Shown: positions 46,644 to 55,332 of the stretch, piece after piece
How positions within the stretch are numbered: position 1 is the first letter of the stretch
How the letters are laid out: each line of letters begins with the position of its first letter
DNA from: Streptosporangium sp. NBC_01755
Lineage (GTDB): Bacteria > Actinomycetota > Actinomycetes > Streptosporangiales > Streptosporangiaceae
Assembly (NCBI RefSeq): GCF_035917995.1
Contig: NZ_CP109131.1
Coordinates: forward strand, 5,642,001 to 5,706,000
Length of the DNA: 64,000 nt
Reading direction: 5' to 3'
Position numbers and translations under genes: made by a program
The notes under the pieces: model-generated
What the model saw: the letters and a program-made list of their open reading frames with translations, nothing else
Database searches by the model: none
What the model was told of the DNA's origin: nothing

Positions 46644-47510
46644 TCAGCCACCGCCCAGCGTGACCTGCTCCGGCTCCGGCTCCGGCGGCTTCTCCGGCTT
46701 TTTGGAGGGCTTCTTCGTCGGCGCCGGCTTCGACGCGCAGAGGGTGACGCACCTGGGAGCCGCCCCGGTCCGTTTCATCACGGCCCGCATCTCGTCGGCC
46801 GGGGAGAACGTGGGGTTGCCCTTCGACCAGGCGTCCAGGTAGTTCCACGGCTTGACCATGCCCCGGCGGATCCACCACAGCGAGGGGTCGGTCTTCCAGG
46901 AGATCGCGAAATAGAGGTTGCTGGCCATGGAGCGGGCATTGCCCGAGTTGCCGATCTGGCCCAGGAGCCGGCCGGCGCTGACGCGCAGCCCCGGCCTGAT
47001 CTCCGGGGCGACCTTGTCCAGGTGACCGCCCAGGTAGCGCACGCCGTCGTCGCCGATGATCGTGACGAAGCGCCCCTCACGGGCGGCACCGTGATCGGTG
47101 GAGGGCTTCCAGCGGTTCTTGACGTTGACCTCGTCGACCACGCCGTCCACCGGTGAGACGAAGGAACAGCCCTTGGCCGCCCAGATCGTGGTCTTGGGCA
47201 GCACCAGGAGCTTGCGCTGGTAGTCGACCGAGCAGTCCTTCACCGGGAAGACGTAGGTGTGTTCGGAAACCTTCGGCGGCGGAATCTGCACCGGGGGGTC
47301 GGGCTTGGGACGGTCGACCGCCGTCTGCGGGGCGGGAGTCGGCGTCGCCTCGGGCATGGTCGCGGTGACCGAGGCCGGCGCCCCGGCGGCGGCCTCGAAG
47401 CTCGGAGTCACCGTGCCGATGCCCGCCACCCCACCTGGCGACGCGCAGGCTCCGGTAACGAGCACCGCACCTGTCACAGCGGCCAATCGTGTCTTTTGCC
47501 CCGATCGCAT
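46644..47510 (-). CDS. M23-like lipoprotein with degenerate peptidase site
   Basis: 288 aa from ATG 47510 (GGAG just upstream; GTG 47519 is the alternative). Lipobox VTGAC-A near residue 22, a Pro/Thr-rich linker, then a LytM/M23-like domain (SFVSPVDGVVDEVN, GVRYLGGHLDKVAPEIRPGL, LLGQIGNSGNARSMASNLYF). The final HxH zinc motif is NLYF and the first HxxxD motif is not seen, so it is probably not a peptidase. The C-terminus is Lys/Pro/Glu-rich. Confidence 0.8.
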   Translation of the reverse strand: MRSGQKTRLAAVTGAVLVTGACASPGGVAGIGTVTPSFEAAAGAPASVTATMPEATPTPAPQTAVDRPKPDPPVQIPPPKVSEHTYVFPVKDCSVDYQRKLLVLPKTTIWAAKGCSFVSPVDGVVDEVNVKNRWKPSTDHGAAREGRFVTIIGDDGVRYLGGHLDKVAPEIRPGLRVSAGRLLGQIGNSGNARSMASNLYFAISWKTDPSLWWIRRGMVKPWNYLDAWSKGNPTFSPADEMRAVMKRTGAAPRCVTLCASKPAPTKKPSKKPEKPPEPEPEQVTLGGG

Positions 47511-47630
47511 GATCTCCACCCGCGTACATTATCGAAAATCCACCTTTACCTTTGTAACCGACGTCATGGTTGGTCACGACCTCTTTGGGAAAGTCATCGT
47601 TCCTCCTGTCCGTCCCGTCCCGGCGGCACC

Positions 47631-47724
47631 GCTCCCACGTGTCGGAAGGCGGACCGGGCCGACTGCTCCCACGTGTCGGAAGGCGGACCGGGCCGACTGC
47701 TCCGACCTGTCAGGGGGCCGGACT
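47631..47724. repeat. 34-bp tandem array upstream of dnaG
   Basis: Two exact copies (47631-47664, 47665-47698) and a diverged third (47699-47724). The third runs directly into the dnaG -10 hexamer TAGACT (about 47723-47728). The array thus replaces the normal region upstream of the dnaG promoter. Confidence 0.9.
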
Positions 47725-47735
47725 AGACTCGCGGC

Positions 47736-49586
47736 GTGGCAGGCCGGATCAGTGACGAGGACATCGCGCTCGTACGGGAGCGCTCACCGATCGCCGACAT
47801 CGTGGGCGAGCACATCCAGCTTCGCAACGCGGGCGGCGGCAACCTGAAGGGGCTCTGCCCCTTTCATGAGGAGAAGAGCCCGTCGTTCAACGTGACCCCC
47901 ACCCGGGGTTACTGGTACTGCTTCGGCTGCGCCGAGGGAGGTGACGTCATCACCTTCGTCCGGCGTCTGGAGCACCTGTCGTTCGGCGAGGCGGTCGAGC
48001 GGCTGGCCGTCCGGGCGGGCATCCAGCTCCGCTACGAGCAGGGCGGCTACGTCCCGGGGCGCGAGCAGGGCGAGCGCACCCGCCTGATCGAGGCCCATCG
48101 GGCGGCGGCCGAGTTCTACGTCTCGAAGCTGGCCGCGCCCGACGCCGCGATCGGGCGCAGGTTCCTGTCGGAGCGCGGGTTCGAGAGGGTCGACGCCGAG
48201 CGTTTCGGCGTCGGGTACGCCCCGGCCGAGTGGGAGGCGCTCTCGCGGCATCTGATGGCCAGGGGGTTCACCAGCGCGGAGCTGATCAAGGGAGGGCTGG
48301 CCAAGGAGGGGCGGCGCGGTCCGATCGACCGCTTCCGGGGACGGCTGGTCTGGCCTATTCGCGATATAACCGGTGATGTCATTGGTTTCGGCGCGCGGAA
48401 GTTGAATGACGCCGAAGACGGGCCGAAATACTTGAACACTCCAGAAAGCCCGCTCTATAAGAAGAGTGAGGTCCTCTACGGTGTGGACCTGGCCAAGCGT
48501 GAGATCTCCAAGCGCTCCCAGGCCGTGATCGTCGAAGGCTACACCGACGTGATGGCCTGTCACCTGTCGGGCGTGCCGACGGCGGTGGCCACCTGCGGCA
48601 CCGCGTTCGGCGAGGAGCACATCAAGGTGCTCCGGCGGCTGCTGCTCGACCACACGGGCTCCCAGGGCGAGGTGGTCTTCACCTTCGACGGCGATTCCGC
48701 CGGGCAGAAGGCGGCGCTGCGCGCCTTCGCCGACGAGCAGAAGTTCGCCACCCAGACCTTCGTGGCGGTGCAGGCGGACGGGCTCGACCCGTGCGACCTG
48801 CGCATCAGGCATGGCGATGCGGCCGTACGCGACCTGATCGCCGGCAGGGAACCGCTGTTCGCCTTCGCCATTCGCAGCGTGATCTCCCGCTACGACGCGA
48901 GCACCAACGAGGGGCGGCTCGCCGGGCTCGACGCCGCGGCACCCATCGTGGCCCGGATCAAGGACCAGGGACTGCGCAAGCTGTACGCGGTGAGCCTGGA
49001 CCGCTGGCTCGGTTTCAACGACGAGGGCTTCGTGCTGGACCGGATCATGGAGGTGTCCCTGCGGGCACAACCGGGTCCCCGCCAGAAGGCCAGGCCGAGG
49101 AAGATCGCCGACCTGACCGACCCCACGGTCAGGACCGAGGCCGAGATTCTCAAACTGGCGGTGCAACGTCCCGCGCTGCTCGGCCCGGAGTTCGACGTGA
49201 TGGGCGGGGAGGCGTTCACCCTTCCCGAACATCTCGCCCTCTACAAGCTCATCGCCGACGCGGGCGGCACGGCGGCGGCCGGAGCCGGCGGGCGGGAATG
49301 GGTGGACCGGTTGCTGGGCGGCGTGAACGACTCCCTGCGGGGACTCCTGACGCGTTTCGCGGTCGAGGAGATCCGCGCCGACCTGACAAGTGAGGAACGG
49401 TACGCGGCGGGACTGCTGGTGGCACTTGAGTTGATCACCGTCACTCGGGTGCTCGATCAGCTCAAATCACGCATGGAGCGGACCAATCCCGTCGAGGCGC
49501 CGGAGGATTACAAGCGGTTGTACGCGGAATTGGTCGCGCTCGAGCAGCAGCGGCGCGTGCTGAGGGAACGCGCCGCCGCGAGCTGA
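47736..49586 (+). CDS. dnaG: DNA primase
   Basis: Makes RNA primers for replication. 616 aa. The CHC2 zinc finger is LCPFHEEKSPSFNV and YWYCFGCAEGGD. The Toprim core has IVEGYTDVMACHLSGV and VVFTFDGDSAGQKAALRAF. A C-terminal DnaB-binding region follows. TAGACT lies 7 nt before the GTG, so translation is probably leaderless. Confidence 0.97.
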   Translation: MAGRISDEDIALVRERSPIADIVGEHIQLRNAGGGNLKGLCPFHEEKSPSFNVTPTRGYWYCFGCAEGGDVITFVRRLEHLSFGEAVERLAVRAGIQLRYEQGGYVPGREQGERTRLIEAHRAAAEFYVSKLAAPDAAIGRRFLSERGFERVDAERFGVGYAPAEWEALSRHLMARGFTSAELIKGGLAKEGRRGPIDRFRGRLVWPIRDITGDVIGFGARKLNDAEDGPKYLNTPESPLYKKSEVLYGVDLAKREISKRSQAVIVEGYTDVMACHLSGVPTAVATCGTAFGEEHIKVLRRLLLDHTGSQGEVVFTFDGDSAGQKAALRAFADEQKFATQTFVAVQADGLDPCDLRIRHGDAAVRDLIAGREPLFAFAIRSVISRYDASTNEGRLAGLDAAAPIVARIKDQGLRKLYAVSLDRWLGFNDEGFVLDRIMEVSLRAQPGPRQKARPRKIADLTDPTVRTEAEILKLAVQRPALLGPEFDVMGGEAFTLPEHLALYKLIADAGGTAAAGAGGREWVDRLLGGVNDSLRGLLTRFAVEEIRADLTSEERYAAGLLVALELITVTRVLDQLKSRMERTNPVEAPEDYKRLYAELVALEQQRRVLRERAAAS

Positions 49587-49726
49587 CCGCGTAATTGGCT
49601 TTAATATCCGCGAGGCGATTCCACCAAACCCGAATAAGGTCTCGATCCGATAATGATCGCGGCCTTACCTTCGGTGACAAAAATAGGTCTGCCATTTAGG
49701 GGACCCAATACAGCAGACTGTCTCCC

Positions 49727-50875
49727 GTGGGTGCATCGGTGCTGCCAAGTGGGCCGCCATCGGTAGACCAGGTGGCCGACCTCGTCACGAAGGGAAGAGA
49801 GCGCGGAAGCGTCACGGTCGATGACGTGGCCGCCGCTCTCGACAAGTCCGAGCTGCCGTCCGACGCGCTTGAGCGCGTCGTTCGCATGCTCGCCGAGCAG
49901 GGAGTGGAGGTCCTTGAGCCCCAGAGCGACGAGGAGCCCGCCCGGTCCGATGAGGAGGATGTCGGAAAAAGGGCTCCTACCAGCGATCTCGTCCGGATCT
50001 ACCTGCGGGAGATCGGCCGTGTGCCCCTGCTCACGGCCGAGGAGGAGGTGGAGCTCGCCAAGTCCATCGAGGCGGGCCTGTTCGCCGAGGACAAGCTGAC
50101 CAGCGTCGTCTCGCGTCTGGTCTTCCCGGAGTTCAAGGAGCTCGCCTGGCAGGGCACACGGGCCAAACAGCGGCTGATCGAGGCCAATCTGCGGCTGGTC
50201 GTGTCAATCGCCAAAAGATATGTGGGACGCGGGATGCTGTTCCTGGACCTCATCCAGGAGGGCAACCTCGGGCTCATCCGGGCGGTCGAGAAATTCGACT
50301 ACACCAAGGGCTACAAGTTCTCCACATATGCCACCTGGTGGATTCGCCAGGCGATCACCAGGGCCATCGCGGACCAGGCGCGCACCATTCGGATTCCGGT
50401 GCACATGGTCGAGACGATCAACAAGCTGGTGCGCGTCCAGCGTCAGCTTCACCAGGACCTCGGCCGCGAGCCGGCGCCCGAGGAGATCGCCCTGGAGATG
50501 GACCTGCCGATCGACAGGGTGATCGAGATCCAGCGGATCGCCCAGGAGCCGGTCTCGCTCCAGTCGCCGATCGGTGAGGAGGACTCCGACCTCGGTGACT
50601 TCATCGAGGACGCGGACGCGGTGGTCCCGATGGAGGCGGCGGCCTTCATCATGTTGCAGGACCAGCTCGACGACATCCTCGCGACGCTCTCAGATCGTGA
50701 ACAGCGCATCATCCAGCTGCGCTTCGGGCTCGCGGACGGCCACCCCCGGACGCTGGAGGAGGTCGGCAGGGAGTTCGGCGTGACGCGTGAACGCATCCGC
50801 CAGATCGAGTCGAAGACCCTCGCCAAGCTACGCCACCCGACGAGGGCGCAGATGCTTCGCGACTACCTCGACTGA
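49727..50875 (+). CDS. Group 1/2 sigma-70 factor (HrdA/RpoD type)
   Basis: 382 aa. Region 1.1-like start ([20 protein letters not shown]), region 1.2 [20 protein letters not shown], region 2 [20 protein letters not shown] and [20 protein letters not shown], region 3 [20 protein letters not shown], region 4 [20 protein letters not shown] and [20 protein letters not shown]. It recognises standard -10/-35 promoters. Position next to dnaG recalls hrdA of Streptomyces, so it may be an alternative and not the principal factor. CAGACT 7 nt before the GTG suggests leaderless translation. Confidence 0.93.
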   Translation: MGASVLPSGPPSVDQVADLVTKGRERGSVTVDDVAAALDKSELPSDALERVVRMLAEQGVEVLEPQSDEEPARSDEEDVGKRAPTSDLVRIYLREIGRVPLLTAEEEVELAKSIEAGLFAEDKLTSVVSRLVFPEFKELAWQGTRAKQRLIEANLRLVVSIAKRYVGRGMLFLDLIQEGNLGLIRAVEKFDYTKGYKFSTYATWWIRQAITRAIADQARTIRIPVHMVETINKLVRVQRQLHQDLGREPAPEEIALEMDLPIDRVIEIQRIAQEPVSLQSPIGEEDSDLGDFIEDADAVVPMEAAAFIMLQDQLDDILATLSDREQRIIQLRFGLADGHPRTLEEVGREFGVTRERIRQIESKTLAKLRHPTRAQMLRDYLD

Positions 50876-50884
50876 GGAGCCACA

Positions 50885-50923
50885 CGGCGCGGCCCCGGGA
50901 ACCCAGGTTCCCGGGGCCGCGCC
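50885..50923 (+). terminator. Terminator after the sigma gene
   Basis: A stem of at least 17 bp, CGGCGCGGCCCCGGGAA against its complement, centred on the CCCAGG loop, followed by TTTCGCGG. It lies 10 nt past the stop. Confidence 0.9.
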
Positions 50924-51032
50924 GTTTCGCGGCCTTTTTCCCGCATCGTTTCGCGGGCCTTTTCCCCGCATTCGGAAAGGCCGGGGCGACGCTGGACTGT
51001 TCTCCTGGCCGATACAGGCGCAGACTGGGCGA

Positions 51033-52331
51033 ATGGAGTCGCGAGCGGCGGTCGACGATGCCGCGCTCGGGCGCGAGGCGTGGTCCGTGCTCGACGCGAA
51101 CTCGACGGGGGCCGCGACCGTGCCCGCGCCGGGCCTCTACCCGCACCAGTGGAACTGGGACTCGACCTTCGTCGCGATCGGCCTGGCCCGCTGGGACACC
51201 CGTAGGGCCGGGACCGAGCTGCTCAGCCTGCTGGCGGGGCAGTGGCACACCGGGATGGTGCCGCACATCGTCTTCCAGCCCGCCCACGCGGAGGTCTACT
51301 TCCCCGGCCCGTCGGTCTGGCGCTCAAAGGAGCACCGAGCCTCTCCCAACGGGGTGTGCACCTCCGGGCTGACGCAGCCGCCGCTGCACGCGCTGGCCCT
51401 GTGGTGGGTGTGGAGGCACGCGGTCGACCGTGACACGGCCGCGGCCCTCGTACGGCGGATCTACCCGATGCTGGTCGCCCAGCACGACTACCTCGCCACG
51501 TCCAGGGACCTTGGCGGGGGAGGGCTGGCCGCGATCGTGCATCCATGGGAGTCGGGGATGGACGACAGCCCCGTCTGGGACGCCCCGCTGGAGGCGCTGC
51601 CCCCGGTCCGCCACGCCTACCGGCGGGAGGATCCCTCCCAGCGGCATCCCGACAGCCAACACGACCGCTACATGGCGCTGGTCCTGGGCTACCGGGACTC
51701 CGGCTACGATCCGGCCTATCTGAGAGACGAGCACCCGTTCGCGGTCGAGGACCCGATGTTCAACGGGATCTGGCTCGCCTCCTGCCAGGCTCTCGCCGAG
51801 CTGGCCCCCGTGGCCGGCGCGGACGCGGGCCCGCACCGGGAGGCGGTGGAGCGGATCCGCGCGGCGCTGCTGGACCGGCTCTGGGCCGACGGTGTCTTCC
51901 ACGCCCGTGACCTGCGCGCGGGGCGGCTCAGCTCCATCCGCACGGTCGGCTGTTTCGGGCCGATGCTCGATGAGGGGCTGCCGGCCGACAGGGTCGCGGA
52001 GCTGGTGGGGGTGCTGGAGTCGGCGGGCTTCATGGGAGCCGCGGGGTACCCGGTGCCGAGTTGCGAGATCCGCGCTCCGCAGTTCGACCGGTCCTGCTAC
52101 TGGCGCGGGCCGTCCTGGGTGAACACCAACTGGCTGCTGCGGCGGGCGGCGGCGGTGCACGGCCTGGCGGGGCTGGCGCGGGTGCTGGGCTCGCAGACCC
52201 TGCGCCTTGTACGGCAGGCGGGTTTCCGCGAGTGCTTCGACCCCTTCGACGGCAGTGGGCGAGGCAGCCGGGACTTCTCCTGGTCGGCCGCGCTCACCCT
52301 CGACCTGCTCGCGGATACCGTGGAGTGTTGA
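51033..52331 (+). CDS. GH63-like glycoside hydrolase (trehalase/mannosylglycerate hydrolase fold)
   Basis: 432 aa from ATG 51033; CAGACT ends 6 nt before, so probably leaderless. (Alpha/alpha)6-barrel landmarks: GLYPHQWNWDSTFVAIGLAR, MVPHIVFQPAHAEVYFPGP, HPWESGMDDSPVWDAPLEAL with the likely acid residue, FDRSCYWRGPSWVNTNWLL, and FDPFDGSGRGSRDFSWSAA. Relatives act on glucosyl- or mannosylglycerate or trehalose-like compatible solutes; the substrate is not certain. No signal peptide. Confidence 0.85.
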   Translation: MESRAAVDDAALGREAWSVLDANSTGAATVPAPGLYPHQWNWDSTFVAIGLARWDTRRAGTELLSLLAGQWHTGMVPHIVFQPAHAEVYFPGPSVWRSKEHRASPNGVCTSGLTQPPLHALALWWVWRHAVDRDTAAALVRRIYPMLVAQHDYLATSRDLGGGGLAAIVHPWESGMDDSPVWDAPLEALPPVRHAYRREDPSQRHPDSQHDRYMALVLGYRDSGYDPAYLRDEHPFAVEDPMFNGIWLASCQALAELAPVAGADAGPHREAVERIRAALLDRLWADGVFHARDLRAGRLSSIRTVGCFGPMLDEGLPADRVAELVGVLESAGFMGAAGYPVPSCEIRAPQFDRSCYWRGPSWVNTNWLLRRAAAVHGLAGLARVLGSQTLRLVRQAGFRECFDPFDGSGRGSRDFSWSAALTLDLLADTVEC

Positions 52332-52430
52332 GGTACGGCCATCGCCGGACACGACACCGAACCTGCGGGGGGTCGCGCCGCGTCTCCTCGTGGGCGCCGC
52401 GCCCGAGCTCTCCACGCTGTGAGGATTCAG

Positions 52431-52892
52431 ATGAAGCTCTTCCACCGCCTGCCCGCCGAGGTCCGCGGGGCCGTCGATCCCGGCGACCGGGTGCTCACCT
52501 ATGCCGAAGGCCCGGACGGCTACGTGATCGCCGCGGACAGGGCACTTTACCTGGGCGGCGAGCGCCTGCCCTGGTTCCAGGTGGACCGCGGAGCATGGGA
52601 CGAGGAGGGGCTGACCGTCGTCACCACCGACGGGCGGTCGCACCGGGCGCTGCTGCCCGAGCCCGGCAGGGTCCCCGAGGCCGTGCGGGAGCGGGTGACC
52701 GCCTCGATCGTGGTCAACCAGTACGTCCCGCTGGACGCGCGAGGGGGAGTGCGGCTGGTGGCGAGGAAGGCCGACGCCGACCGGCTGGTCTGGGAGTTCG
52801 TCTTCGACGCGGGTCTGGACCCGGACGACGCCGGGTTGCGCGCTCTCGCGGAGCAGGCGCTTGAGGAGACCCGCAGGAGCTTCGGCGTCTGA
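52431..52892 (+). CDS. Conserved hypothetical actinobacterial protein
   Basis: 153 aa from ATG 52431, with GAGG 6 nt upstream; GTG 52419 is in frame. Soluble alpha/beta sequence (KLFHRLPAEVRGAVDPGDRV, VIAADRALYLGGERLPWFQV, ADADRLVWEFVFDAGLDPDD). I know similar unnamed proteins but no function. It ends at a strong terminator. Confidence 0.7.
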   Translation: MKLFHRLPAEVRGAVDPGDRVLTYAEGPDGYVIAADRALYLGGERLPWFQVDRGAWDEEGLTVVTTDGRSHRALLPEPGRVPEAVRERVTASIVVNQYVPLDARGGVRLVARKADADRLVWEFVFDAGLDPDDAGLRALAEQALEETRRSFGV

Positions 52893-52917
52893 GCCGGGGG
52901 GCCGGGGTGCCCGGACA

Positions 52918-52947
52918 CGCGAAAGGCCCCTGGCGGGGCCTTTCGCG
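52918..52947 (+). terminator. Terminator of the hypothetical gene
   Basis: CGCGAAAGGCCCC and GGGGCCTTTCGCG form a 13-bp stem with a TGGC loop, 25 nt past the stop at 52892. Confidence 0.9.
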
Positions 52948-53030
52948 CCGGAGGGCCGCGCTGCCCGTGGGTGCCCGGAGGGCCGCGCTGCCCGTGGGTG
53001 CCCGGAGGGCCGCGCTGCCCGTGGGCGCCG
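52948..53030. repeat. 27-bp tandem array, three copies
   Basis: Units start at 52948, 52975 and 53002 (CCGGAGGGCCGCGCTGCCCG...). The array begins exactly at the foot of the terminator and ends 20 bp before the convergent small gene. Confidence 0.92.
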
Positions 53031-53050
53031 GCCGGGCGGCACCGGCGGGA

Positions 53051-53362
53051 TCAGTGGGGTGCGTCGGTCCTCTGGTTCTCCGGCCAGCCGGTGCCCGTGT
53101 CGTCGTGCTCGTCGCCGTGCCGGCCGTTCGCCGACTGCATGAACGGCAGCCGGTTTCTGGCCGCGTCGCCCACCTTGGTCCTCGCCGCACCGGTGGCCCT
53201 GGAGACCTTGGCGCCCATCAGGCCGGCCGTCTCCTGCACGGTGGGGTTGTCGACGACCCGCTGGGCCATCCTCTTGATCTGCTCGTAACGCTCCCGTCCG
53301 GCGCGGCTCCCCAGGATGTAGCCGGACGCGAATCCCACCCCGAACATCAACCGATAACGCAT
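53051..53362 (-). CDS. Small YtxH-like membrane-associated protein
   Basis: 103 aa from ATG 53362, with GGAGG 6 nt upstream. An N-terminal helix with a glycine zipper (LMFGVGFASGYILGSRAGRE) and a helical Ala/Thr region follow; the end is acidic and His-rich (NGRHGDEHDDTGTGW). Actinobacterial proteins of this form are common and uncharacterised. Confidence 0.7.
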   Translation of the reverse strand: MRYRLMFGVGFASGYILGSRAGRERYEQIKRMAQRVVDNPTVQETAGLMGAKVSRATGAARTKVGDAARNRLPFMQSANGRHGDEHDDTGTGWPENQRTDAPH

Positions 53363-53535
53363 GTCCACCTCCACAACCATGTTCCGCCGGCCGCCGTCCT
53401 GTGATCACCTGCGGATAGCCACTCGTCTCGCACCTACCCCGGAGTATCGATGCGACACACACCCATGGAGTGCGCTAATCTATTCCTGCGCCGCAAGGAA
53501 CGGGGAGCACCCGGCCCGACCAGCGCAAAGCGCAA

Positions 53536-53608
53536 TCCCGTGTAGCTCAATCGGCAGAGCAGCCGGCTGTTAACCGGCAGGTTATAGGTTCGAGTCCTAT
53601 CGCGGGAG
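53536..53608 (+). tRNA. tRNA-Asn (anticodon GTT)
   Basis: 73 nt. The acceptor stem is TCCCGTG/CGCGGGA, the D arm GTAGCTCAATCGGCAGAGC, the anticodon loop CTGTTAA and the T arm GGTTCGAGTCC. The discriminator G is followed by an encoded CCA (53609-53611). Confidence 0.97.
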
Positions 53609-53619
53609 CCAGCGTCAAA

Positions 53620-53648
53620 GCCCCGGAAGCCCAGCTTCCGGGGCTTTT
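53620..53648 (+). terminator. Intrinsic terminator after tRNA-Asn
   Basis: GCCCCGGAAGC (53620-53630) and GCTTCCGGGGC (53634-53644) with a CCA loop, then TTTT. Confidence 0.93.
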
Positions 53649-53700
53649 GGCGTCTCACGCCCAGGTTTGGCGTCTCACGCCTGGGTTTGGCGTCCCCCCA
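53646..53700. repeat. 20-bp tandem array starting in the terminator U-tract
   Basis: Units TTTGGCGTCTCACGCCCAGG start at 53646, 53666 and 53686 (the third partial). Each full unit contains a small GGCGT-CTC-ACGCC hairpin. The 190 bp from here to the nos gene hold no other feature. Confidence 0.88.
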
Positions 53701-53887
53701 TGCCCTGATTCGGCGGACAAACCACGGTGAATCACAGAAAATAGGGGAGGCCGTGCCCGGTGTCGCCGCGATCGTGGCGAGTGAACCGGTGCGCGGTCGC
53801 CGCGGACAACAGCGATCGCAGCGGGGAAGGGCCGCCGCGTTCAGGGCACCACGCCGCCCGGAACGGTAGTCGTGCTCGTGAGCCACA

Positions 53888-55096
53888 ATGGGTGGTTTTT
53901 CTGTGCTGACCTGGCGAAGGTCCCGGCGGCGTGCGCCGGATCCGGCCCACGAGGTCCCCAAGGTCCCCGAGACGCCTCCAGTCGACGTGATGGCGGCGGC
54001 CGAGGACTACCTGAGGCTGTTTCACGCGGAGAATCCCGGCACGGGGGTTCTACGGGAGCGCCTGCGCGAGATCCGGCGGGAGATCGCCGACACGGGAACG
54101 TACACGCACACCACCGGCGAGCTGATCTTCGGCGCCAGGGTGGCCTGGCGCAACAGCGGCAGATGCATCGGGCGGCTGTACTGGCGCTCGCTGCGGGTGC
54201 GCGACCGGCGGCACGTCACCACCGCCGAGGGGGTCGCCGTCGAGTGCGTGAACCACCTGCGGGACGCGGCGCCCGCCCGCCGGATCCGCCCGACGATCAC
54301 CGTGTTCCCCCAGGACCGACCGGGGGCGCCGGGACCGCGGATCTGGAACGAGCAGCTCATCAGATACGCCGGGTACCCGACGGCGGACGGTTCGGTCGTC
54401 GGGGACCCCCGCTACATCGGCTTCACCGCGATGCTGCGCGAGCTGGGCTGGCCCGGCGGCCCCGGAAGCCCCTTCGACGTCCTCCCACTGGCGATCTCGG
54501 TCGGGAACAGGCCGCCGCTGCTGTCCGAGATCCCCGGCGACGCCGTGCTGGAGGTCGCGCTCTCGCACCCCAACCACCCGTGGTTCGAGCAGCTGGGGCT
54601 GCGCTGGCACGCCGTGCCGGTCATCTCGAACATGTGCCTGGAGATCGGCGGCGTCTGCTACCGGGCGGCGCCGTTCAACGGCTGGTACATGGGCACCGAG
54701 ATCGGCGCCCGCAACCTGGCCGACGCCGACCGCTACGACCTGATGCCGTTGATCGCACAGCGCCTGGGGCTGAACACCGGCACCGACCGCTCGCTCTGGC
54801 GGGACCAGGCGCTGGTGGAGCTGAACGTGGCGGTCCTGCACTCCTTCGAGCGGGCGGGGGTGACGATGACGGACCACCACACCGAGGCCAGGCACTTCCT
54901 GATCCACCTGGAGCGCGAGGAGCGGGCAGGCCGGGTCTGCCCCGCGGACTGGACCTGGATCGTGCCGCCCATGTCGGCCTCGGCCACGCCGGTCTTCCAC
55001 CGCTACTACGAGGACAGGCGGCTGTCACCGAACTTCGTCCACCACGCCGACTCCCTGAGGTGTGCGCTTGGTCACCGGACTGCAACGGGAGGTTAA
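53888..55096 (+). CDS. nos: Nitric oxide synthase oxygenase
   Basis: Oxidises arginine to citrulline and NO; bacterial form without a reductase domain. 402 aa. The heme thiolate is the cysteine of ARVAWRNSGRCIGRLYWRSL near residue 90. IWNEQLIRYAGYPTADGSVV, LEVALSHPNHPWFEQLGLRW and NMCLEIGGVCYRAAPFNGWY lead to MGTEIGARNL, which carries the arginine-binding glutamate. HHTEARHFLIHLEREERAGR and CPADWTWIVPPMSASATPVF form the pterin/dimer region. Start at ATG 53888 has only a weak ribosome site. An unusually long N-terminus (about 35 residues) precedes the core. The next gene is the guanidine operon. Confidence 0.95.
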   Translation: MGGFSVLTWRRSRRRAPDPAHEVPKVPETPPVDVMAAAEDYLRLFHAENPGTGVLRERLREIRREIADTGTYTHTTGELIFGARVAWRNSGRCIGRLYWRSLRVRDRRHVTTAEGVAVECVNHLRDAAPARRIRPTITVFPQDRPGAPGPRIWNEQLIRYAGYPTADGSVVGDPRYIGFTAMLRELGWPGGPGSPFDVLPLAISVGNRPPLLSEIPGDAVLEVALSHPNHPWFEQLGLRWHAVPVISNMCLEIGGVCYRAAPFNGWYMGTEIGARNLADADRYDLMPLIAQRLGLNTGTDRSLWRDQALVELNVAVLHSFERAGVTMTDHHTEARHFLIHLEREERAGRVCPADWTWIVPPMSASATPVFHRYYEDRRLSPNFVHHADSLRCALGHRTATGG

Positions 55097-55150
55097 TCCA
55101 GGGGAAACGTGCCGGCGGTGCACTTGCAGTGACCCACCGCATGGTGGGGC

Positions 55151-55280
55151 GCATCTAGGGTTCCGCCGCCGCCGACGCCGGGCGTCACGACCGTGAGGCC
55201 GTACGGCGACGGCGCGGGACTGGTCCGAGAGGTGCAGGCGGCCGCGTGGCCGTTCCACGGCGGGACAAAAGCCCGGGAGG
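55151..55280 (+). promoter_or_regulatory. Guanidine-I (ykkC) riboswitch
   Basis: The conserved ykkC elements are in order and spacing: CTAGGGTTCCG at 55156, ACTGGTCCGAGAG near 55220 and ACGGCGGGACAAAAGCCCGG followed by GAG at 55257-55279. Between them are paired, variable G+C-rich stems. Guanidine-I riboswitches turn on guanidine export or degradation genes when guanidinium binds. Downstream a CCCGGCT/AGCCGGG hairpin (about 55287-55308) and a GAGCT/AGCTC pairing around the GGAG of the next gene could form the expression platform. Confidence 0.95.
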
Positions 55281-55332
55281 CCGGCCGATCCCGGCTGTCC
55301 TCCAGCCGGGGTCCGAGCTGATCGGAGCTCCC

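Noticed and set aside
53536..53700. Attachment site at tRNA-Asn
   Set aside because: No second copy of the tRNA 3' end was seen and no integrase is adjacent; the downstream repeats are not tRNA sequence.
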